A DNA stretch of 64,000 nucleotides. Source: an uncultured Blautia sp. (lineage in GTDB: Bacteria > Bacillota > Clostridia > Lachnospirales > Lachnospiraceae). A program made the position numbers and the translations under genes. The stretch is from assembly GCA_900540785.1 (NCBI GenBank), contig UQHF01000002.1, forward strand, positions 62,001-126,000, read 5' to 3'. Below, piece after piece: positions 59,171-64,000 of the stretch (positions are counted from its first letter, which is position 1; every line of letters begins with the position of its first letter). The notes beneath the pieces are model-generated. The model did not search any database. It worked only from the letters and a program-made list of their open reading frames with translations, and was not told the DNA's origin.

Positions 59171-59199
59171 TTGAAATTTAAAAGGTAAAATGATATAAT
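59171..59199 (+). promoter_or_regulatory. Promoter of the degV gene
   Basis: TTGAAA (59171-59176), 17 nt, perfect TATAAT (59194-59199). Confidence 0.8.
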
Positions 59200-59250
59200 T
59201 TGCATAATTGGATGAAAGAAAGACACATTTCAGTGAGGGGGAAATAAGGT

Positions 59251-60123
59251 ATGAGAGATTATGTAATTACAACAGACAGCAGTGCAGACCTTCCGGAAGA
59301 ATACTATAAAGAACATGGAATTGGCTGTACGTATTTGAGCTATTCCATGAATGGAAAAAATTATACACATGAAAATTTTCTTCCTGTCCATGAGTTTTAT
59401 GAGACAATGCGTAAAGGCTCTCTTCCCACAACTGCGCAGGTAAATCCGGATGATGCAAGAATACTGATGGAACCATATTTAAAAGAGGGAAAAGATGTCC
59501 TTCACATTGCGTTTTCCAGTGGCTTGAGCGGAACGTATAACAGTGCCCGCATTGCGGCAGAGGAACTTGCGGAGGAATATCCGGAGCGTTCTGTAAAAGT
59601 GATCGATTCCCTTTCTGCTTCTCTTGGTCAGGGACTTCTCGTATATCTTGCCCAGCAGCATAAAGAGGCAGGAGAAGATATGGAGACGGTTGCAAAATGG
59701 GTGGAAGAAAACAGAAAGCATATTGTTCATTTATTTACAGTAGATGACCTCTTCCATCTTCACCGCGGAGGCAGAGTTTCCAAAACAACTGCCATTGTAG
59801 GAAGTATGCTGAATATCAAACCGGTGCTTCATGTAGATGACGAGGGAAAACTTGTGAATATCGGCAAGAGCAGAGGGAGAAAAAAAGCGCTTCAGGAGCT
59901 GGTAAATCTCATGGATCAGAAAATCGGCAGTTATAAAGATTCCTGCAGCACAATCTTTATCAGCCACGGAGACTGCGAGGAAGACGCGAAATATGTGGAG
60001 AAGAAGGTAAAAGAAAAATATCATAATATAGATACAGTTCTTGTGAATTATGTGGGCTCCGTTATTGGAGCACATTCCGGACCGGGAACCCTCGCTCTTT
60101 TCTTTGTAGGAGAAGAACGGTAA
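59251..60123 (+). CDS. DegV family fatty-acid-binding protein
   Basis: 290 residues. VITTDSSADLPEEYYKEHGI, LPTTAQVNPDDARILMEP (TTSQ-type signature), FSSGLSGTYNSARIAAEEL and TVDDLFHLHRGGRVSKTTA match the DegV family. Homologues (FakB) bind fatty acids for phosphorylation by FakA; no fakA is nearby. Monocistronic with its own promoter and terminator. Confidence 0.94.
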   Translation: MRDYVITTDSSADLPEEYYKEHGIGCTYLSYSMNGKNYTHENFLPVHEFYETMRKGSLPTTAQVNPDDARILMEPYLKEGKDVLHIAFSSGLSGTYNSARIAAEELAEEYPERSVKVIDSLSASLGQGLLVYLAQQHKEAGEDMETVAKWVEENRKHIVHLFTVDDLFHLHRGGRVSKTTAIVGSMLNIKPVLHVDDEGKLVNIGKSRGRKKALQELVNLMDQKIGSYKDSCSTIFISHGDCEEDAKYVEKKVKEKYHNIDTVLVNYVGSVIGAHSGPGTLALFFVGEER

Positions 60124-60128
60124 GAGAG

Positions 60129-60180
60129 AAACTCTTTTTTGGAAGTGATAAAAATACTTTCAAAAAAGAGTTTTTTTACT
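60129..60180 (+). terminator. Terminator after degV
   Basis: AAACTCTTTTTTG (60129-60141) pairs with CAAAAAAGAGTTT (60161-60173), extended toward the loop, followed by TTTTAC. The next promoter starts at its last base. Confidence 0.9.
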
Positions 60181-60208
60181 TGACATATAAAAATGAGTAT
60201 GATATATT
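60180..60208 (+). promoter_or_regulatory. Promoter of the amino-acid ABC transporter operon
   Basis: TTGACA (60180-60185), 17 nt, TATATT (60203-60208). The transcript should start near 60215. Confidence 0.85.
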
Positions 60209-60224
60209 AAAAACACTTCAACAA

Positions 60225-60248
60225 GGTAGAGTAACTCAGTGGTAGCAT
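60225..60248 (+). pseudogene. tRNA 5'-half relic in the leader of the transporter operon
   Basis: GGTAGAG-TA-ACTC-AGTGGTAG-CAT has the spacing of a tRNA 5' end: 7-nt acceptor strand, U8-A9, D stem and loop with GG. The 14-mer TAACTCAGTGGTAG equals the D arm of tRNA-Gly-like genes, but the 3' half of the D stem breaks off (CATAAT) and no anticodon, T arm or 3' acceptor follows. It lies about 10 nt after the predicted start of transcription. Confidence 0.55.
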
Positions 60249-60284
60249 AATAAAATAAATATCAAAATATGAGGAGGAGCAATT

Positions 60285-61091
60285 ATGAAGACAAAGACAT
60301 TCGCAGCAGTTATGGCAGGTTTACTTACAATGGGTTGTGTTTCCGCAGTCACTGTTTCTGCAGATGCAGAAAATAAAGAACTGGTAGTTGGATTTGATGC
60401 AGAATATCCGCCGTTTGGATATATGGACGATAATGGAGAATACGTTGGGTTTGATCTTGATACTGCACAGAAGGTATGCGACAATCTTGGCTGGGAGCTG
60501 GTAAAAAAACCGATCAACTGGGATTCCAAGGATATGGAATTAAATTCCGGGAATATCGACTGTATCTGGAACGGTTTTACCATGAACGGACGGGAGGATG
60601 ATTATACATGGTCTGAGCCTTACCTTAATAACGAACAGGTTATTGTGGTTGCAGCAGATTCCGGAATTGAGAAGCTGGAAGATTTAAAAGGTAAAAATGT
60701 GGTGGTACAGGCGGCTTCCGCAGCGCTTGATGCATTAAACAGTGAAGATAATAAAGCGCTGACAGAAAGCTTTGGTTCCCTTACAGAAAATCCGGATTAT
60801 AATACAGCTTTTATGAATATTGATTCCGGTGCGGCAGATGCAGTTGCAGTAGACATTGGAGTTGCAAAATACCAGCTTGCAGAGCGGGAAGAAGGAAAAT
60901 ATATGATCCTTGAGGAGCCGATCCAGACAGAACAGTATGCCATCGGTTTTGCAAAGGGGAATGAAGAGCTTCGCGATACGGTATGGGCAGAAGTGATGAA
61001 GTTATACGAAGCAGGAGAAATTGACAAACTTGCAGAACAGTACGAAGTGGCTGATATGCTTTGTATTGGTGGAGAAGAAGCAGAAAAATAA
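60285..61091 (+). CDS. Amino-acid ABC transporter substrate-binding protein
   Basis: 268 residues. N-terminal signal (KTFAAVMAGLLTMGCVSAV); the Cys at position 18 is a poor lipobox match, so lipid anchoring is uncertain. SBP family 3 signature VGFDAEYPPFGYMDDNGEY with VGFDLDTAQKVCDNLGW follows, then WNGFTMNGREDDYTWSEPY. Similar to polar amino-acid/cystine binding proteins; ligand unknown. AGGAGG site before ATG. Confidence 0.92.
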   Translation: MKTKTFAAVMAGLLTMGCVSAVTVSADAENKELVVGFDAEYPPFGYMDDNGEYVGFDLDTAQKVCDNLGWELVKKPINWDSKDMELNSGNIDCIWNGFTMNGREDDYTWSEPYLNNEQVIVVAADSGIEKLEDLKGKNVVVQAASAALDALNSEDNKALTESFGSLTENPDYNTAFMNIDSGAADAVAVDIGVAKYQLAEREEGKYMILEEPIQTEQYAIGFAKGNEELRDTVWAEVMKLYEAGEIDKLAEQYEVADMLCIGGEEAEK

Positions 61092-61109
61092 GAAAGGCAG
61101 AGACGGGAT

Positions 61110-61760
61110 ATGACCTTAACAGTAATGCTTGCGCAGCTTTCAAAGGGAATGCTGGTAACAGTGGAAATTTTTGTGGTAACGCTTTTATTTTCACTTCCAC
61201 TGGGACTATTTGTATGCTTTGGAAGAATGGCAAAAAGCAAATTGATTCGTGGAATTGTTTCCGCATACATTTCTATCATGAGGGGAACGCCCCTTATGCT
61301 TCAGCTTATGGTAGTCTATTTCGGACCATACTTTATTTTCGGAATCCGCATTTCCATGAGCTACAGCCTGATCGCAGTATTTATTGCATTTGTGATCAAT
61401 TATGCGGCATACTTTGCGGAAATATACAGAGGCGGAATTGAATCCATGTCTGTGGGACAGTATGAGGCGGCAAAAATTCTGGGATACTCGAAAGGACAGA
61501 CATTTTTCCGGATTATTTTTCCACAGGTGATGAAACGCATTCTGCCTTCCATTACAAATGAGGTCATTACCCTTGTAAAAGATACGTCCCTTGCTTTTGT
61601 AGTTGCAGTTGCGGAAATGTTTACCATTGCGAAACAGATTGCAAGCGCGCAGACAACTATGGTACCTTTTGTGATCGCAGGAATTTTTTATTATATTTTT
61701 AACTTGATCGTGGCGGTTGTTATGGAAAAGGCGGAGCAGAAGATGAATTATTACCGCTGA
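61110..61760 (+). CDS. Amino-acid ABC transporter permease
   Basis: 216 residues, five or so membrane segments, HisMQ type. IMRGTPLMLQLMVVYFG and the EAA loop YEAAKILGYSKGQTFFRIIF that contacts the ATPase are present. Single permease, likely homodimeric. 18 bp after the binding protein gene. Confidence 0.95.
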   Translation: MTLTVMLAQLSKGMLVTVEIFVVTLLFSLPLGLFVCFGRMAKSKLIRGIVSAYISIMRGTPLMLQLMVVYFGPYFIFGIRISMSYSLIAVFIAFVINYAAYFAEIYRGGIESMSVGQYEAAKILGYSKGQTFFRIIFPQVMKRILPSITNEVITLVKDTSLAFVVAVAEMFTIAKQIASAQTTMVPFVIAGIFYYIFNLIVAVVMEKAEQKMNYYR

Positions 61761-61778
61761 TTTGGGGAAGGATAGCAT

Positions 61779-62468
61779 ATGAAACTGTTTGAGATGAGAC
61801 ATATTAAAAAAAGCTTTGGAGAGCTTGAAGTATTAAAAGATATTTCCCTTCAGGTAAAGGAGGGGGAGGTTTTGAGTATTATCGGGCCTTCCGGCTCCGG
61901 GAAATCTACGCTTCTGCGATGTGCAACAGGACTTGAGACGCCGGATTCCGGTGAGATCATAAAAGAAGGAGAAGTAGGGCTTGTTTTTCAGAATTTTAAT
62001 CTTTTTCCCCACTTTTCTGTTCTGAAAAATATTGTGGATGCACCCATAAAAGTGCAGAAACGAAAAAAAGAAGAGGTTTATGCACAGGCGAGGGAGCTTC
62101 TTAAAAAAATGGGGCTTTCCGATAAGGAAAAAGCATACCCTTATCAGCTTTCCGGCGGGCAGCAGCAGAGAGTTTCCATCGCAAGAGCACTTTGCATGAA
62201 TCCGAAAATCCTGTTTTTTGACGAACCCACATCCGCTCTTGATCCGGAGCTTACAGGAGAAATTTTAAAGGTAATCCGTGATCTGGCAAAAGAGCATATT
62301 ACAATGGTGATCGTTACCCATGAAATGTCGTTTGCCAGAGATATTTCTGATTATGTGATTTTTATGGATAAAGGAGTTATTGCAGTAGAGGGAACTTCCC
62401 AGGAAGTATTTTCCTCAGACAATGAGCGTATGAGAGAATTTCTCGGAAAGTTCCATCAGGAAAATTAA
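61779..62468 (+). CDS. Amino-acid ABC transporter ATPase
   Basis: 229 residues. Walker A IIGPSGSGKSTLLRC, Q-loop VFQNFNLFPHFSVL, signature LSGGQQQRVSIARAL, Walker B ILFFDEPTSALDPE, H-loop VTHEM. GlnQ-type. It ends 4 bp from the end of the convergent nucleosidase gene, and no terminator separates them. Confidence 0.96.
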   Translation: MKLFEMRHIKKSFGELEVLKDISLQVKEGEVLSIIGPSGSGKSTLLRCATGLETPDSGEIIKEGEVGLVFQNFNLFPHFSVLKNIVDAPIKVQKRKKEEVYAQARELLKKMGLSDKEKAYPYQLSGGQQQRVSIARALCMNPKILFFDEPTSALDPELTGEILKVIRDLAKEHITMVIVTHEMSFARDISDYVIFMDKGVIAVEGTSQEVFSSDNERMREFLGKFHQEN

Positions 62469-62472
62469 AAAT

Positions 62473-63165
62473 TTAAGAAACAGAAGATACAAGGTGAGGC
62501 AGCATTTTTACAATAATCTCTGCAGAGATATTGGATGCTGTCTCACAGTTTTTTTCAAATTCGTTAATTCCTTCATGGGAAGCCGTGTCTGTGACAGTAC
62601 GCACGGAGAGGAAAGGAATCTGATTTACGTAGCACACGTGGGCATAGGCTCCGGTTTCCATATCTGCGCATAAGGGGCTGTATTTTTGAAGGAACCCTTC
62701 TCTTTCTGTATTATTGATAAACTGTTCCCCTGTTACAGTTGTGCCGAATAAAATTTTATGTTTGGATAAACGGCTGTATTTTCTGGCAGCGTCCAGAAGA
62801 GAGGGGGAAGCGTGAAAATATACAGATTCCATCCAGGGATGAAATTCTGTTAAAATATCGTCCGCTACATCATGGTAGGCGGTGCGTTCTGCGATCACCG
62901 TATCAAAGAGATGAATATCCGGATGGATACCGCCGGCGGTTCCTCCGTTTATCACAAAATCCACATGAAAGGTATCAATGAGGAGCTGTGCGGCAATGGC
63001 GGCATTTACCTTACATACTCCGCTGTACAGAACAACTGCGGGGATATTTTCTATCAGTCCCTCGTAAAATTTAAGCATGGCTTTTTCTATGCATACCGGG
63101 TTTTTCATGTAGTTGAGATACGGGGCAAATTCCGTGTCACCGGCGCATATAATTCCGATTTTCAT
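62473..63165 (-). CDS. 5'-methylthioadenosine/S-adenosylhomocysteine nucleosidase-like
   Basis: About 230 residues from the ATG at 63165 (GGAGG 10 nt upstream; an ATG at 63171 is 4 nt from it). Starts MKIGIICAGDTEFAPYLNYM; GVCKVNAAIAAQLLID and INGGTAGGIHPDIHLFDTV are the purine-nucleosidase signature, the Glu triad ADMETGAYAHVCYV binds ribose, and the catalytic Asp is in TVTDTASHEG. It cleaves MTA and SAH, products of polyamine, methylation and AI-2 metabolism. Sequence divergence leaves other nucleosides possible. Confidence 0.88.
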   Translation of the reverse strand: MKIGIICAGDTEFAPYLNYMKNPVCIEKAMLKFYEGLIENIPAVVLYSGVCKVNAAIAAQLLIDTFHVDFVINGGTAGGIHPDIHLFDTVIAERTAYHDVADDILTEFHPWMESVYFHASPSLLDAARKYSRLSKHKILFGTTVTGEQFINNTEREGFLQKYSPLCADMETGAYAHVCYVNQIPFLSVRTVTDTASHEGINEFEKNCETASNISAEIIVKMLPHLVSSVS

Positions 63166-63270
63166 AGTCATAATGCCTCCCTTTATCATAATTTTGTGAC
63201 AGTGTATCACAATCTTTCGTGGATTTCCAGAGCCTTCTGAAGAATTTTCCTGTTTTATTAAGTTTCCTAG

Positions 63271-63299
63271 TTGCTTTTAGGCATTGATTGTTATATAAT
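63271..63299 (+). promoter_or_regulatory. Promoter of purC
   Basis: TTGCTT (63271-63276), 17 nt, perfect TATAAT (63294-63299). No purine riboswitch lies between it and the start at 63352. Confidence 0.75.
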
Positions 63300-63351
63300 T
63301 TTTAGAGTGTGTTAAACTTTATCGAAAGTACGAAAGGAACAGGTGAAAGAC

Positions 63352-64000
63352 ATGGAGAAAAAAGAACAGCTTTACGAAGGAAAAGCAAAGAAAGTGTTTG
63401 CAACTGAGGACCCGGATGTGGTGATCGTCAGCTACAAAGATGACGCAACTGCATTCAACGGAGAGAAAAAGGGTACTATCAGCGGAAAAGGTGCAATCAA
63501 CAACCGCATGACAAATCTTGTTTTTCAGAAATTTGAGGCTGCCGGAATCCCGACACATTTCATCGAAGAATTAAACGATAGAGAGACTGCAGTAAAGAAA
63601 GTGGACATTGTACCTCTTGAAGTAATTGTCCGCAATGTTGCAGCTGGAAGTTTTTCCAAACGTATGGGTGTAGAAGAGGGAAGAGAGCTTCTCTGCCCGA
63701 TTTTAGAGTTCAGTTACAAAAATGATGACCTTGGCGACCCGTTCATCAATGATGATTATGCACTGGCACTTGGTCTTGCAACAAAAGAAGAGCTGGATGA
63801 AATCCGTACATATACACTGAAAGTAAACGAGATCATGAAAGAGTACTTCCTCAATGCAGGAATGAAACTGATTGATTTTAAAATTGAGTTTGGACGTTTC
63901 CACGGAAAAATCCTTCTTGCAGATGAGGTTTCTCCGGATACCTGCCGTCTGTGGGATGTAAACACAAATGAGAAACTGGACAAAGACCGTTTCAGACGCG
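63352..64000 (+). CDS. purC: SAICAR synthetase PurC, 3'-truncated by the window edge
   Basis: About 216 residues are visible of ~235. LYEGKAKKVFATEDPDVVIV, YKDDATAFNGEKKGTISGKG, PLEVIVRNVAAGSFSKRMG and DFKIEFGRFHGKILLADEVS-PDTCRLWD are the family motifs. It makes SAICAR from CAIR and aspartate in purine synthesis. AAAGGAACAGG precedes the ATG. No in-frame stop is reached, so the gene continues outside. Its neighbour purL is 21 kb away, not in one pur operon. Confidence 0.96.
   Translation, partial: MEKKEQLYEGKAKKVFATEDPDVVIVSYKDDATAFNGEKKGTISGKGAINNRMTNLVFQKFEAAGIPTHFIEELNDRETAVKKVDIVPLEVIVRNVAAGSFSKRMGVEEGRELLCPILEFSYKNDDLGDPFINDDYALALGLATKEELDEIRTYTLKVNEIMKEYFLNAGMKLIDFKIEFGRFHGKILLADEVSPDTCRLWDVNTNEKLDKDRFRR

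Noticed and set aside
61206..61802. 198-codon minus-strand frame in the ABC permease
   Set aside because: Antisense to the permease, His/Lys/Asn-rich with no motif.
1..64000. CRISPR array, prophage, insertion sequence or integron
   Set aside because: No regularly spaced repeats, transposase, integrase or phage structural genes were found on either strand.

Overview
The window looks like a chromosomal core region of a spore-forming, anaerobic gut Firmicute of the Lachnospiraceae (Blautia / Mediterraneibacter / Dorea type). The evidence is: CIRCE-controlled hrcA-grpE-dnaK-dnaJ; rpsD inside the alpha ribosomal operon; a sporulation sigma-K gene; a type III glutamine synthetase; MurT/GatD; a rubredoxin; IreB; UUG and GUG starts behind strong AGGAGG sites; and clean TTGACA-N17-TATAAT promoters. 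I see no phage, transposase, CRISPR array or plasmid gene. The genus is inference.

Layout. 1-3.6 kb: 3' part of ilvB overlapping serC-serA. 3.7-8.7 kb: heat-shock operon. 8.7-13.6 kb: PAP2 membrane phosphatase, prmA, rsmE, cysteine desulfurase, thiI. 13.6-13.9 kb: an HPr-like gene on the minus strand. 14-21 kb: mtaB, ireB-ruvX-DUF1292, RNase J, ylbF, a short MltG-like gene, and the tRNA U34 pair trmR/trhP. 21-23.6 kb: sigK (minus), asparaginase, PfkB kinase. 23.65-25.8 kb: a yybP-ykoY (Mn2+) riboswitch with terminator before two SPFH (HflK/HflC-like) genes. 25.9-29.8 kb: alpha operon rpmJ-rpsM-rpsK-rpsD-rpoA-rplQ with unusually long structured spacers. 29.8-38.1 kb: murT-gatD, rubredoxin, an orphan sugar-binding lipoprotein, xpt, a 75-residue unknown, a CsoR-like repressor with Mrp, a FabK-like flavoprotein, a LysR regulator. 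38.2-46.5 kb: single-chain purL, tRNA-Met/Val/Met, HAD phosphatase, diacylglycerol kinase, glnN. 46.6-56.1 kb: AAA+/VWA pair, OPT transporter with PqqD-like partner, PucR-like and AraC regulators, GH36 alpha-galactosidase. 56.3-64 kb: ftsEX-ctpA, degV, an amino-acid ABC transporter, MTA/SAH nucleosidase (minus) and the start of purC.

How the genes work together. Most are housekeeping. Clear functional groups are serine synthesis, protein folding, tRNA sulfur and U34 modification (cysteine desulfurase/ThiI, MtaB, TrmR/TrhP), lipid II amidation (MurT/GatD), division-coupled cell-wall hydrolysis (FtsEX), purine metabolism (purL, purC, xpt) and amino-acid uptake.

The most unusual material is RNA. 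The rpsM-rpsK spacer carries three tandem copies of one hairpin design (U.U mismatch plus tandem GA/GA). The 296-nt rpmJ-rpsM spacer and the rpoA-rplQ spacer also look structured. The Mn2+ riboswitch controls SPFH proteins instead of a metal exporter. Other points of note are a sigK with no pro-sequence and a perfect sigma-K-type promoter, an HPr-like protein lacking His15, a FabT-like operator on a FabK-like gene, and a tRNA 5'-half relic in the leader of the amino-acid transporter. All structures and family calls were made by eye, without database or folding software.
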